Source of the DNA: an archaeon
GTDB taxonomy: Archaea; Nanobdellota; Nanobdellia; SCGC-AAA011-G17; GW2011-AR20
Assembly (NCBI GenBank): GCA_002687185.1
Contig: NYZO01000045.1
Span: 1-40,155, forward strand
DNA length: 40,155 nt
Reading direction: 5' to 3'
A program made the position numbers and the translations under genes. The notes below the pieces were generated by a model. The model was not told where the DNA came from. It saw only the letters and a list, made by a program, of their open reading frames with translations, and did no database searches. Positions 8,942 through 18,292 of the stretch are shown in pieces (the first letter of the stretch is position 1; each line of letters opens with the position of its first letter).

Positions 8942-9529
8942 CTACCGACTCGAATCAGCTTGCCGTTCAAGTTCATTCTTCTTAGCTATCGCGTTAGACT
9001 GCGCATTCAACTGAAACGCGTGTACTATCTCGCTTGCAAGACATGACGAAATAGATTTTTTCTTATTAAAACTTTTACTGTACGCTCCTTGAACAATGTA
9101 CCTCAAAACCACATCAATCCGTCTTAGAGGAGAACACTCAACAGCTTTAGGATAGCGTGCCCCACCGTACTCAATTGTCGTAATTTCTTCACGAGGCGCT
9201 CCGTTCTCAACAGCTTTAACAAAGACCATCAGAGGATTTTTACCAGTACTTTTCTCAACCATAGCAAACGCTTTCTCAACAATTCCAAACGCGGTTGCAT
9301 ATTTGCCTGTACAGTGTCCGCTCGTAAACTTGTGTTTTTTACCACGATGTCCAGGCACCATTAATTTATTTATAAGACGCTCCACTAGATGTTTTTTACC
9401 ACGTGTTAATTTAGTAAAATTGCGTCCGCTAGTTTTTGGCAGATACATGAATTTAGTTTCGATATATGGTTGAAGGCCTGGATCCTCCACTGTAATGCCA
9501 TCTGTTTCCCATTTTGCAAATAATTTCAT
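8942..9529 (-). CDS. rps7: Ribosomal protein uS7
   Basis: uS7 binds 16S rRNA in the head of the small subunit, near the decoding site and exit channel. The 195-residue length matches archaeal uS7. Recognisable parts are the N-terminal [17 protein letters not shown], the [23 protein letters not shown] region, [18 protein letters not shown] and the [20 protein letters not shown] segment. The start overlaps the uS12 stop by four bases (ATGA type), so translation of the two is probably coupled. It is the last conserved gene of this operon; EF-1A and uS10, which often follow in archaea, are absent here. Confidence 0.96.
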   Translation of the reverse strand: MKLFAKWETDGITVEDPGLQPYIETKFMYLPKTSGRNFTKLTRGKKHLVERLINKLMVPGHRGKKHKFTSGHCTGKYATAFGIVEKAFAMVEKSTGKNPLMVFVKAVENGAPREEITTIEYGGARYPKAVECSPLRRIDVVLRYIVQGAYSKSFNKKKSISSCLASEIVHAFQLNAQSNAIAKKNELERQADSSR

Positions 9530-9963
9530 CGTCGACCCTTCTCGATCTTTTTCTTTAGTAGCCCGTCTAGGCTTTGATCATTAACTTTTATAATATGCCA
9601 TTTAACGCCTGGAATATCCCCTTTGGACCGGCCTTTAGCGCCACCAATGCATTCAAGAATTATTTCGTCGTGTTCTTCTATAAATTTGATCGCTTCGTTT
9701 CCGGGCACAAACGCAGTCACTCTTTTCCCGTTTTTTAGTAATTGGCATCTAACACATTTACGTAGTGCAGAATTTGGTTGTTTTGCTTCAAGTTGTACTT
9801 TCTCAAGAACTATCGCTTTTGCTTGTGACGAACCTTCTAGCGGATCAGCCTTTCTTTTTAGGTTTAGTATTCGTCGTTTATACCAAGGCGATTGCCATTT
9901 TGAGACACTGCGTCTTTTTTTGAGTTTTTTACCGGCGTTTAAGCCGCGTGATTTCTTTGCCAT
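9526..9963 (-). CDS. rps12: Ribosomal protein uS12
   Basis: uS12 lies in the decoding centre of the small subunit and helps keep translation accurate. At 145 residues it is the archaeal/eukaryotic form, with a basic start ([19 protein letters not shown]) and the conserved core: [14 protein letters not shown], then [32 protein letters not shown] near the C-terminus is also diagnostic. A TATA-like TTTATAAAA about 30 bases before the ATG suggests that uS12-uS7 have their own promoter, downstream of the two small genes that part them from nusA. Confidence 0.96.
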   Translation of the reverse strand: MAKKSRGLNAGKKLKKRRSVSKWQSPWYKRRILNLKRKADPLEGSSQAKAIVLEKVQLEAKQPNSALRKCVRCQLLKNGKRVTAFVPGNEAIKFIEEHDEIILECIGGAKGRSKGDIPGVKWHIIKVNDQSLDGLLKKKIEKGRR

Positions 9964-10014
9964 ACTGTAAATTCTCTCATTGAAAAAGATTTTATAAAGC
10001 TTTTGTTATGTGTT

Positions 10015-10260
10015 TTAGACGTACCATTGGTTATGGATATCCAAGCCTTCAAGCTCTAAGTTAATTTCAGGTTCTGAATACAGCTGGTTCCAGGATCCTA
10101 CCATATCTTTCCAATGTTGAAAAGACCTAAACATCCCAAATTGACTATCATATTTTTCTTTAATTTCAGATAAGCATAAAGCAACTTCTGCCGCATTATC
10201 ATATTCTTCTATATATGCATCTAATTTATTTTTATCTGCTATAATTTCTCTTAGTTTCAT
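10015..10260 (-). CDS. Small hypothetical protein, paralog of the 10308 gene
   Basis: I do not recognise this 81-residue soluble protein. Its middle (AAEVALCLSEIKEKYDSQ, then a Trp-containing helix and WNQLYSEPEINLELEGLDI) aligns with the neighbour at 10308-10628 (PEEVALELAEIYTDVQNV, FYNQLMDNERLRPHLKELEL). The two look like diverged copies of one helical domain. It lies between nusA and rps12, where archaea usually have no such gene. A TATA-like TTTAAAATA lies about 30 bases before the ATG, so it may be read on its own as well as from the operon. Confidence 0.6.
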   Translation of the reverse strand: MKLREIIADKNKLDAYIEEYDNAAEVALCLSEIKEKYDSQFGMFRSFQHWKDMVGSWNQLYSEPEINLELEGLDIHNQWYV

Positions 10261-10307
10261 TAGGTATTTCAGTCTAGAGTCAATATTTTAAAGTTTTGGT
10301 ATTTGTT

Positions 10308-10628
10308 TCAGAGCCGTTCAGTCAGTTCTAGTTCTTTTAGGTGCGGACGTAATCTTTCATTATCCATTAATTGGTTATAAAATCTAACAATCTCTTGCCA
10401 TGCCACAGATGTCCTATCTTGTACATTTTGGACATCGGTGTAAATCTCTGCTAATTCGAGTGCAACTTCTTCCGGATTTGAGAATCCATTAGTGTGCATG
10501 AGTAATTTCTCGGCAGTGTTTCTGATATAAATTTCTTCAGGATTTTCATAGATTGCTTCATTTCCTGGTCTCTTTTTGGTAAATTCTAATAATTCTTGGG
10601 CAATATCTCCAAATTGATTTTCTCTCAT
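10308..10628 (-). CDS. Small hypothetical protein after nusA, paralog of the 10015 gene
   Basis: I do not recognise this soluble, helical, acidic protein. The ATG at 10628 (106 residues) follows the nusA stop by two bases; a GTG two codons earlier would overlap the nusA stop. Either way the genes are tightly coupled, so this gene probably belongs to the polymerase operon. Its C-terminal half (PEEVALELAEIY ... WQEIVRFYNQLMD ... LKELEL) resembles the next gene at 10015-10260, and it has an extra N-terminal helix of about 40 residues. A role in transcription or translation is suggested only by position. Confidence 0.62.
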   Translation of the reverse strand: MRENQFGDIAQELLEFTKKRPGNEAIYENPEEIYIRNTAEKLLMHTNGFSNPEEVALELAEIYTDVQNVQDRTSVAWQEIVRFYNQLMDNERLRPHLKELELTERL

Positions 10629-10630
10629 GT

Positions 10631-11044
10631 TCACACAATCTCCACTTCTTCTTTAAAATATTGGTGAAATAATCCTTCAAATTTATCTAAATTTTGTCTA
10701 TTTCGTCCGATCAGCCTAGCTTTGATTTGCGTATCTGTAATAGTCACTTTAATCCCTTTCTCAGACGGTTGAATGGATTGTGCTTTTAGCGGATAGATAA
10801 TGTTTGCAAAAAACACACAAGCGTCCGGATTATACTCGACCACTTTGATACGTTTCTTGCCGATCCTCTCCATCTTCTGGATATTAGCACCGCCTCGACC
10901 GATAGCAAGCCCTGCTTTGCCCTCATCCACTACAAATATCAATTGATTATCTTGTTGTTTAAAACAGTCTCTTGGGTCCACATGTGTAATTCGTGAAAAT
11001 AGTGCGATGCTTGCCATAACGTCTGCTGTATAGGTGCGCTTCAT
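10631..11044 (-). CDS. nusA: NusA-like KH-domain transcription factor
   Basis: Archaeal NusA is short and made only of KH RNA-binding domains, without the bacterial N-terminal polymerase-binding and S1 domains. The 137 residues here fit that form. The first KH domain carries the GxxG-type loop in GKAGLAIGRGGANIQKMERI, followed by KKRIKVVEYN. The second carries ARLIGRNRQNLDKFEGLF. The start overlaps the stop of the eL30 gene by four bases. Its place after rpoA2-eL30 is the standard archaeal order. It is thought to act in elongation or termination, probably through nascent RNA. Confidence 0.92.
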   Translation of the reverse strand: MKRTYTADVMASIALFSRITHVDPRDCFKQQDNQLIFVVDEGKAGLAIGRGGANIQKMERIGKKRIKVVEYNPDACVFFANIIYPLKAQSIQPSEKGIKVTITDTQIKARLIGRNRQNLDKFEGLFHQYFKEEVEIV

Positions 11045-11295
11045 TTTTTTATGCCGATGGCTGAGATCATGTATTGTTTCTTACAGAGCGTGCCAAGCTC
11101 ACGGCTTTTAACACCGCTTTCAACTAGTTTTACGCCGCTTGTTTTGGTATACTGTTCTAAGTCCAGTTTTACGTCCGGTGCAATATTTTCAGCCACATAC
11201 ACAGTCTCAACAGTCCCGTCACGCATCCCTCGTATAACCGCTTTTGTGCCGATAATTATTTTTTTTTGTTTAATAGCTGCAGTTAACTCTTTCAT
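11041..11295 (-). CDS. rpl30e: Ribosomal protein eL30
   Basis: eL30 is a large-subunit protein of the L7Ae/L30e family, absent from bacteria. The 84-residue chain is slightly shorter than usual. It shows the family fold pattern: KELTAAIKQKKIIIGTKAVIRGMRDGTVETVYVAENIAPD, then a cluster (SGVKSRELGTLCKKQYMISAIGI) in which RELG matches the usual S-x-E-L-G segment. It overlaps rpoA2 upstream and nusA downstream by four bases each. The rpoA2-eL30-nusA order is conserved in archaea and confirms the call. Confidence 0.93.
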   Translation of the reverse strand: MKELTAAIKQKKIIIGTKAVIRGMRDGTVETVYVAENIAPDVKLDLEQYTKTSGVKLVESGVKSRELGTLCKKQYMISAIGIKK

Positions 11296-12437
11296 TTTTT
11301 AGCCTTCTTCTTATCCATTCGCACTACCAGGTCTGGCAAACCTGTTCCTAGCGGTATAGGTTGATTCATCATAACATTCTCAATAACTGAGTTTAGCGGG
11401 TCAATCTCGCCTGTAAGTGACGCGGTCACTAAATGTTTGAGTGGTGTTTCAAAGCTCGCTCGTGCAAGCACAGACGCTTTCTCGCCAGTGATTCCAAACC
11501 GCGTTATTCCTTTGACAGCGCCTTTGGCAGTCATCACGTCTGCAAGCAGCATAATATGGCGAACATCCACATCTAAACCTTGGTTTTGTATAACTTTTTC
11601 TGCTTCTTCCATAATGACTTGTCGTGCAGCTTCGATCCCGTACACTTTGGCTGTTTGGTACAAATCATTTGATCGTGTTCGCATGGTATCCACACCGTCA
11701 ACTTGTAATATATCCTTTAAATTCGACCCTGCTGTAAGGATAATATATTCGTCTCCTTTTTTGAGTGGCAGCACATGCGTAATATTTTTAACTCCGTGTA
11801 CGAACGCTAGTTTAATCTTTTCTTTTAAGTGATATAATTCACCTAACGTTGTTTTGACTTTAGGCTTAATGGCTATCAGCGTCTTAGTTTGGTTGACAAA
11901 TACTCCTCGCACTTTAATCCGGTTAGCAAGAATCATATTACCTTTGATCCCGAACGTTTTTAATTTAGCATGGTCTAATCTTGCTTCTATTCGCATTTTT
12001 GAGGCGTTGATACTAAACCCTTTAACCACTTCTTCGAGTTTAGTCTCTTTGAGTGATACTGCAATTTTTTTGATTGCGTTTGGATTTTTCTTATATTTTG
12101 CTTCAAGGTACACTTCAATCTGCGGTGTTTTCGGCGCTTTTGTAGCATCAAATATCTCGATTAACCGCGGCAACCCTGCTGTAACGCTCATCTCTGACAC
12201 GCCTGCAAAATGGAACACGTTTAGTGTCATTTGCGTGCCGGGCTCGCCAAACGATTCAGCGGTTATTATCCCGATAGCTTCGCCTGGGCTAATCTTTGCT
12301 TTATCGTACGTTTCTGCAAGCAGTGCGTACGCTTTCTTTTTCTCATCCGCTGTAAGTTTTCGTTCTTTGGACAAACTTTCTAGTTCATCTACTAGTTGTT
12401 CTGGCAATGCTGGATAATCTGTTGTTTTAGTGCTCAT
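11292..12437 (-). CDS. rpoA2: RNA polymerase subunit A''
   Basis: A'' is the C-terminal third of the largest polymerase subunit, which archaea encode apart from A'. The 381 residues include the bridge-helix/trigger-loop region: SPGEAIGIITAESFGEPGTQMTLNVFHFAGVSE is the highly conserved trigger-loop segment. The C-terminal part contains DVRHIMLLADVMTAKGAVKGITRFG and ASFETPLKHLVTASLTGEIDPL, also typical. The ATG overlaps the stop of rpoA1 by four bases. It works only in complex with A', B', B'', H and the other subunits. Confidence 0.97.
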   Translation of the reverse strand: MSTKTTDYPALPEQLVDELESLSKERKLTADEKKKAYALLAETYDKAKISPGEAIGIITAESFGEPGTQMTLNVFHFAGVSEMSVTAGLPRLIEIFDATKAPKTPQIEVYLEAKYKKNPNAIKKIAVSLKETKLEEVVKGFSINASKMRIEARLDHAKLKTFGIKGNMILANRIKVRGVFVNQTKTLIAIKPKVKTTLGELYHLKEKIKLAFVHGVKNITHVLPLKKGDEYIILTAGSNLKDILQVDGVDTMRTRSNDLYQTAKVYGIEAARQVIMEEAEKVIQNQGLDVDVRHIMLLADVMTAKGAVKGITRFGITGEKASVLARASFETPLKHLVTASLTGEIDPLNSVIENVMMNQPIPLGTGLPDLVVRMDKKKAKK

Positions 12438-14998
12438 TTTTTTATACTGTCCAATATACGTTGAATATTAAGTTTCCCGCCCTCAGTTTTTGCAACATCT
12501 AGCGCGTCTTCACCGTACGAGAATTGCATTATCATTTTGTTTGCGTCCCGTACAGTATTATCGTACTCGACTTTTAGGTCTTGCAGTGCGTTAGCAAGCC
12601 TTCTATAAAGGTACCCTGATTTAGGGGTTCGCAGCGCTGTATCCATTAATGAATCTCGTCCTGTCATTGCTGCAAAGAAGAATTCATGCGGTTTGAGCCC
12701 GCTTTTAAATCCGCCTTCAATGAACCCGCGTGCCATAGGGCTCCTGTCTCCTGCCTTAAAATGTGATAGTGTGCGGTTATTATACCCCTCAGATATTCGT
12801 TTCCCTCTCAAAGCTTGTTGTCCAACACATGCAGACATCTGCGTTAGGTTAAGTTTCTTTCCTTTAGCGCCACTCTCGGCCATAATAATAATCGGATTAT
12901 CATGATCTGTTTCTTTAAACACTAGCCCGCCTATAGTATCTCGCACTTTGTTTAGTATTTCAAGTATTTTCATCTCCACACTATCTTCTGGTGTTAATCC
13001 TGGCATAGATTCAAGCTTTCCTTCTTCGAATTGTTGGATAATGTCTTTGACTGCTTTGTTCGCTTTCTTAATCTGCTCTTGCGCTTGGTCTAAAAGCTCT
13101 GATGATATTTCTGAGTCTGCTGTAGTGATCGTAAACCCGGTACGTAGTAATACTTCTGTGCCTAGCCTAAACAGTTTTCCGAGGATAGTGATAGCGCGTT
13201 CATCCCCGTATAGTTTATAGAGCTCACGAATCAAATCTCCGTTATCTTCTCCTATGCTATTTTTGTCTATGATTCCAGATTCAAGGTTGCCTCTCTTAAT
13301 AACTACCCTAGCCTCACCGTCTGAGGATCGTCCTACAAACGAGAAATTTTTTGGCAATACTGAACTAAACACTTCCTTACCTGTAACTGTTGCTCTTTGC
13401 GGTAGCCGTGGCGTTTTCACACCCACACTGTAGAGTAGCTCGCACGCTTTTTCTCTTGTAAACGACAATTTTTTGGTCAATAGATAAATGCCACTGATCG
13501 AGTCTTCTATACAGCCTATTACGTTCAGCCCGTTCTTTGGCGTAATTATTTGCGTTTCAACCGGCATCAAAACTTCTGCTTCTGACCGTGCTTCTTCAGT
13601 TTGTGGTATATGCAAATTCATCTCATCACCATCAAAATCAGCATTATACGGGTTACATATTGCAGGGTTAAGCCTAAACGATTTGCCTGGTAATACGCGT
13701 ACTTTATGCGCCATGATCGACATTCTGTGTAGGCTTGGTTGACGGTTAAAGACTGATATATCCCCATCAATAATGTGTCTTTCTACTATACAGCCTATAG
13801 TTACTTCTTGGAGTAATTGTTCTTTTGTCTCGTCTGTTATGTTACGTTTTTTACCATCTTCAAATATAATATAATTAGCACCCGGATACGATTTAGGTCC
13901 GCGATCGATTAATTTTTTGAGATAATCTATGTTCCATGTTGTTATCATCTCAGGCACTGTTAGTGTCATCGCAATCTTCTTTGGTATGCCTACTTCATTG
14001 AACCCTATTTTCGGGTCTGGTGAGATAACTGTACGTGCTGCAAAGTTCACACGCTTACCTGCTAGGTTATGTCTGAATCTCCCTTCTTTACTTTTTATTC
14101 TCTCCGTAAGCGTCTTAAGCGATTGACCACTGCGGTGTCTTGCTGGCGGCACGTTAGCTAACGTATTATCAAAATAAGTAGTGACATGATACTGTAACAA
14201 TTCCCATAGATCTTCTACAATGATTTCAGGCGCACCGGCGTTAATATTTTCAAATAACCGTTGATTTATACGCACTATGTCTCCTAATTTATGTGTAAGA
14301 TCATCCTCGCTCCTCTCCCCTGTTTCAAGTGTAATAGACGGCCTAACAGTGACTGGCGGGATTGATAAGAGTGTTAGCACTGTCCATTCAGGTCGTGCAA
14401 ATTTCGGGTTAAGTCCAAGCAATAATACATCGTCGTCTGACACACTCTCAAGCCGCGCTCTGACTTCAACCGGGCTAAGATTTTGATTATCTTCAACCAT
14501 GGTCAGCGGTTTATCTAGCTTGACCGGTTTTTGTTCAACTTCACAGTGCGGGCATTTCTTTGCTGTTTTAAGTTTCTTGCTTATCTCTCTCATCTCGCGC
14601 AGCTGTTCTGCAAGCAATACAGGATTATCAGATAAACTATCTTTAAGCTCTTTAATCTTTGCTTCATTGTGTAACACTCGGGCACACTCGCGACATGTTG
14701 ATCTTAATACATGCAAAATAGTGTCCACATATTTGATATGGAGCACAGGCCTTGCAAGCTCAATATTTCCAAAATGCCCTAAACATTCTTTTAATTTTCC
14801 GCCACAGCTTTTGCATCTAAGTCCTGGATCAATGACTCCGAGTCGCACATCCATCAGTCCTCCGTCAACTGGATATCCTTCCTTATCATAGAGTTCTGGT
14901 GTGACTACTTTTGCGAGTGCCATTTTTTTTATTTGATGCGGGCTCATCAGTCCGAACTGAATCTGGCCAATTTTTTTGTGTACGTGATGGTTTATCAT
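12434..14998 (-). CDS. rpoA1: RNA polymerase subunit A'
   Basis: A' holds the catalytic centre. NADFDGD, which binds the active-site magnesium, lies at about residues 452-458 and is intact, within the conserved NPYNADFDGDEMNLHIPQ. The N-terminal zinc site is visible as CKSCGGKLKECLGHFG, with a second CRECAR...CPHC pair after it. I chose the ATG at 14998 (854 residues), just past the rpoB1 stop. The frame extends to 15040, but the extra 14 residues would overlap rpoB1, and the family start KKIGQIQFGLMSP follows the chosen ATG directly. It overlaps A'' by four bases. Confidence 0.97.
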   Translation of the reverse strand: MINHHVHKKIGQIQFGLMSPHQIKKMALAKVVTPELYDKEGYPVDGGLMDVRLGVIDPGLRCKSCGGKLKECLGHFGNIELARPVLHIKYVDTILHVLRSTCRECARVLHNEAKIKELKDSLSDNPVLLAEQLREMREISKKLKTAKKCPHCEVEQKPVKLDKPLTMVEDNQNLSPVEVRARLESVSDDDVLLLGLNPKFARPEWTVLTLLSIPPVTVRPSITLETGERSEDDLTHKLGDIVRINQRLFENINAGAPEIIVEDLWELLQYHVTTYFDNTLANVPPARHRSGQSLKTLTERIKSKEGRFRHNLAGKRVNFAARTVISPDPKIGFNEVGIPKKIAMTLTVPEMITTWNIDYLKKLIDRGPKSYPGANYIIFEDGKKRNITDETKEQLLQEVTIGCIVERHIIDGDISVFNRQPSLHRMSIMAHKVRVLPGKSFRLNPAICNPYNADFDGDEMNLHIPQTEEARSEAEVLMPVETQIITPKNGLNVIGCIEDSISGIYLLTKKLSFTREKACELLYSVGVKTPRLPQRATVTGKEVFSSVLPKNFSFVGRSSDGEARVVIKRGNLESGIIDKNSIGEDNGDLIRELYKLYGDERAITILGKLFRLGTEVLLRTGFTITTADSEISSELLDQAQEQIKKANKAVKDIIQQFEEGKLESMPGLTPEDSVEMKILEILNKVRDTIGGLVFKETDHDNPIIIMAESGAKGKKLNLTQMSACVGQQALRGKRISEGYNNRTLSHFKAGDRSPMARGFIEGGFKSGLKPHEFFFAAMTGRDSLMDTALRTPKSGYLYRRLANALQDLKVEYDNTVRDANKMIMQFSYGEDALDVAKTEGGKLNIQRILDSIKK

Positions 14999-14999
14999 T

Positions 15000-16802
15000 T
15001 TAGTATTTACTCTCCAATCCGAGTCGTGGATAGACTCCAAGCGACTTTAGTTCATCAAGCAATAATTTAAATGCATAACTGACTTCGACTGCTGTTATAT
15101 CCACATTATTACCGCAAGTAGGACAGAATTTTTTATTCCTAAACGTATCAACTACCCCTAGCATTCCACATTTTTCACAAACGTGCACAGTTGTCTTGTC
15201 TGAATCAAACCTCTCTTTTAGCAGCAGTGACGCTCCATGCGCTACAAAACAATCTTTTTCCATCTCTCCAAGTCTTAGCCCGCCACCTTTGCCGCGCCCT
15301 TCAATCGGTTGTCTTGTTAGTAATTGTATCCTACCAGACGCTCTTGCGTGCATTTTGTTTGCCACCATATGTTTGAGCTTCAAATAGTACATGTTTCCTA
15401 TAAATATTTTCGCTTGGTATCTCTCGCCTGTTTGTCCATTATACATTGTTTCAGTACCATTATCTCTAAATCCCATCCCATGCAACATCTCTCTTAGCTC
15501 ATGTTCTGGTTGCGCATCAAATGTTGTCCCGTCTACGTATTCGCCTGTCAGTGCTGCAGTTTTTCCAGCAATGACTTCAATTAGGTGCGACATGGTCATC
15601 CGTGACGGCAATGAATGCGGCGAGAATATTAAATCTGGCGTTACTCCAGACACTGTTATCGGCATATCTTCAGGCGGTACAATTAGTCCTGCCACTCCTT
15701 TTTGCCCGTGCCGCGACGCGAATTTATCTCCAACTTCAACTATTCGCGTGTCTCGAACTCGCACTTGGACAAGCCTGTTCCCTTCTTCATTTTCTGTTAT
15801 AATGGTCATGTCTACAATCCCTAGCTCTCCATGTTTGAGCGCAACCGAGCTTTCACGCCTAATACTTGCTGTGATACTAAAATCACCCATCTCACCTAAG
15901 AATCGTGGCGGCGAAGTTTTGCCTATTATTACGTCTTCTTCACCAAGCTTTGCGCCAGTGTACGCAATCCCATCTTTTTCTAAGTGTCTGTATTCTTGTT
16001 CGGTCCGATATCCTTTAGATTCTTTATCTGGCGTTTTAATATTATCAATAAGCCCTCCACTATAGCGTAACTCTTCTGCTTCATACGGTCTAAAATAAGT
16101 TGACCTTCCAAACCCTCGGTCTATTGAACCTCTATTAAGAATGATTGCGTCTTGCATGTTATACCCTTCATAGCTCATGATCGCAACAACAACATTCTGT
16201 CCGCCCGGATTCTTATCAAAATCGAGTATTTTATGCATAAACGTATTAACAAGCGGTTTTTGTGAGTAATGTAACACGCTCACGTCTGTGTCCATTCGAA
16301 GTAGAAAATTAGACCTATATAATCCTAGCCCTTGTTTTTGTAGTTTGCTTCCTCGAATCATCCTCGACGAGCTACCATAATTTGCATAAGGCACAAGGCT
16401 TGATATTACCCCTAGTATTGTTAGCGGGCTAATCTCAAGGTGCGTATGCTCAGGCGTTAGATCATTCTCGTCTAACGCAATCAAGCTCATCTCTTCCTCA
16501 AGCGCGTCAAGATATTCTACAACTCCCTCAGTTACAAGCTCATCAAACGTAATCTCATCATTTTTCAGTTTAGTAATATGTGCATCAGTCAATTTAGATT
16601 TACCGTTCTCCACTATAATTAAAGGCCTGACTGCTCGTCCTTTGGTAGTTTGCATAAAAATAGCGTCTTGTTTTTGATCCAAGTTAAGGTTAAGTGTGGA
16701 CGGAAATTTCCCTTCACGCCGTTTTTCGATAATCGACTGTATAAATTGGTCTGCGTTCTCGACTGTTCCGATAAATTTCTCGTTCATGAATACGTCAGTC
16801 AT
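15000..16802 (-). CDS. rpoB1: RNA polymerase subunit B' (C-terminal half of RpoB)
   Basis: RpoB is split into two genes here, as in many methanogens and haloarchaea and in some DPANN genomes. This 600-residue part carries the catalytic-core half: GGQNVVVAIMSYEGYNMQDAIILNRGSIDRG, then VGDKFASRHGQKGVAG, then GGLRLGEMEKDCFVAHGAS. The C-terminal zinc ribbon (CEKCGMLG ... CPTCG) follows near residue 560. The ATG overlaps the B'' stop by four bases. Translational coupling should help keep the two halves at equal amounts. Confidence 0.96.
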   Translation of the reverse strand: MTDVFMNEKFIGTVENADQFIQSIIEKRREGKFPSTLNLNLDQKQDAIFMQTTKGRAVRPLIIVENGKSKLTDAHITKLKNDEITFDELVTEGVVEYLDALEEEMSLIALDENDLTPEHTHLEISPLTILGVISSLVPYANYGSSSRMIRGSKLQKQGLGLYRSNFLLRMDTDVSVLHYSQKPLVNTFMHKILDFDKNPGGQNVVVAIMSYEGYNMQDAIILNRGSIDRGFGRSTYFRPYEAEELRYSGGLIDNIKTPDKESKGYRTEQEYRHLEKDGIAYTGAKLGEEDVIIGKTSPPRFLGEMGDFSITASIRRESSVALKHGELGIVDMTIITENEEGNRLVQVRVRDTRIVEVGDKFASRHGQKGVAGLIVPPEDMPITVSGVTPDLIFSPHSLPSRMTMSHLIEVIAGKTAALTGEYVDGTTFDAQPEHELREMLHGMGFRDNGTETMYNGQTGERYQAKIFIGNMYYLKLKHMVANKMHARASGRIQLLTRQPIEGRGKGGGLRLGEMEKDCFVAHGASLLLKERFDSDKTTVHVCEKCGMLGVVDTFRNKKFCPTCGNNVDITAVEVSYAFKLLLDELKSLGVYPRLGLESKY

Positions 16803-18292
16803 TTTTGTTGCACCCCTTTTAGCCCGTATATCTCAAGCATTTTCCGTATCTTTTCCTCAGACGGTTCAGTCGATGTAATATCGCATAATATTGCTAAATT
16901 TTTCCGCAACCCGATCGGCGTCCCTTCAGGTGTCTCTACAGGCCCTAACCGTCCCCAATGTGTCGGATGAAGTGCTCGTGCTGCAAAATTCTCTTGTGTT
17001 GCGCTAAGCAGTGATACTACCCTTTGTGTGTGCGACATGCTCGCAAGAAAGTTCGTTTTGTCCAAGTTCTGGCTAATACCTTTACGTCCACCAACCCATG
17101 TGCCAGTTGCCATAGCGCTCTTGATACGCGATGTTAATAGATTATCTCGAATAATGATTTTTATCGAATGAAACTTGCCTCGTTTAACAAGCCGTTGAAA
17201 ATTATATAACATGTCTTGTACTAACGCCCGTAGATTCATCCTAAAAAGATCCCCTAACAAATCGCCGCTTAACTTGAGTCGTTTATTTATGTAATGATCT
17301 TTATCTTCTTTGCCAAGCTGTCCGGTCGTTGTCAACCAGAATTTTCTAAGTAGTTTACACAAGGTATGCGCTTTTTGTATTCTTACGTCTTGCGTCATGC
17401 CAATGTGCGGTAGAAGATACCTGTCTAGCATTTCGTCTATTCGTTCTTTCTTTTGATCAAACTGTGCAATCCCAACTATTTTCGCTAATTCCTCGGTTGC
17501 AGCCTCAGCATTTTTTATTTGCGCCATGTTAATTAAATTAACAGTAATCTCATCAAACGTTTTATCATCGCCACAAACTGCCGCCATGATCTCTTTATCT
17601 TTGGTCAATCCTAACGCTTTGATAGCAAGTATAATCGGTATATTTTTAAATCTTGTAAAGCTTAGATGCGTTAATCCATCTTTGAGTTGTGTTATATTAT
17701 GCGGTATCCTGTATGACCCCTGTTCTGCGTATAATTTCCCAATATATTTCTTTGTTGTATTATTTTTCTCAACTACGAACCTGTTTGATGCAAGGTCTTC
17801 GACAACTATTAGGACCCGCTCATTTCCATTAAGAATAAAGTATCCTCCTTTGTCTTGCGGATCTTCTCCTTCAGCTATTCGTTCTTCTTGGTTCATGTTA
17901 TGTAGATGGCAAAATTTGGATCGTACCATGACTGGAATCTTTCCAATTTGCGCTGTGAAAGAATCTCGTTGCACCCCGTCTATGTGCGCGCTCACTTCAA
18001 GGTTGAGCGGGCTTGAATATGTAAGTTTTCTTAACCGTGCTTCTGTAGGATATATGTCTCTAACACTCCCGTCCGCTTCAATAATTTGCGGTTTGCCAAC
18101 AACAATTTTGTTAAGTTTGATCTTGAAATCTTGCACTTCAGGCGGTATGATTGTCGGTATGATGTCTTGTGTTTCATTAACAATTTGCTGCATCATTTTT
18201 TCCATGAAATTATCAAACGATTTTAAGTTTGCTTCAACTATTGAATGCTGATCAAAATATTTTTGGATGATGTGTTGATAATCTTTAACCAT
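16799..18292 (-). CDS. rpoB2: RNA polymerase subunit B'' (N-terminal half of RpoB)
   Basis: This 497-residue protein is the N-terminal half of the second-largest polymerase subunit. Key segments are GYFILNGNERVLIVVEDLASNR and, near the C-terminus, WVGGRKGISQNLDKTNFLASMSHTQRVV. RALHPTHWGRLGPVETPEGTPIGLRKNLA, the fork/rifampicin-region equivalent, lies at the very end. The split point after the fork region is the one known from archaea with B''/B'. The start codon lies immediately after the rpoH stop. TGA at its end overlaps the ATG of rpoB1. Confidence 0.96.
   Translation of the reverse strand: MVKDYQHIIQKYFDQHSIVEANLKSFDNFMEKMMQQIVNETQDIIPTIIPPEVQDFKIKLNKIVVGKPQIIEADGSVRDIYPTEARLRKLTYSSPLNLEVSAHIDGVQRDSFTAQIGKIPVMVRSKFCHLHNMNQEERIAEGEDPQDKGGYFILNGNERVLIVVEDLASNRFVVEKNNTTKKYIGKLYAEQGSYRIPHNITQLKDGLTHLSFTRFKNIPIILAIKALGLTKDKEIMAAVCGDDKTFDEITVNLINMAQIKNAEAATEELAKIVGIAQFDQKKERIDEMLDRYLLPHIGMTQDVRIQKAHTLCKLLRKFWLTTTGQLGKEDKDHYINKRLKLSGDLLGDLFRMNLRALVQDMLYNFQRLVKRGKFHSIKIIIRDNLLTSRIKSAMATGTWVGGRKGISQNLDKTNFLASMSHTQRVVSLLSATQENFAARALHPTHWGRLGPVETPEGTPIGLRKNLAILCDITSTEPSEEKIRKMLEIYGLKGVQQK

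Noticed and set aside
14999-15040. Longer start for rpoA1
   Set aside because: It would overlap rpoB1 by 41 bases, and A' similarity begins after the ATG at 14998.
11437-18251. Many open frames on the plus strand opposite the polymerase genes
   Set aside because: They mirror the codon bias of rpoA and rpoB, are rich in Ser, Cys and Ile, and match no family.
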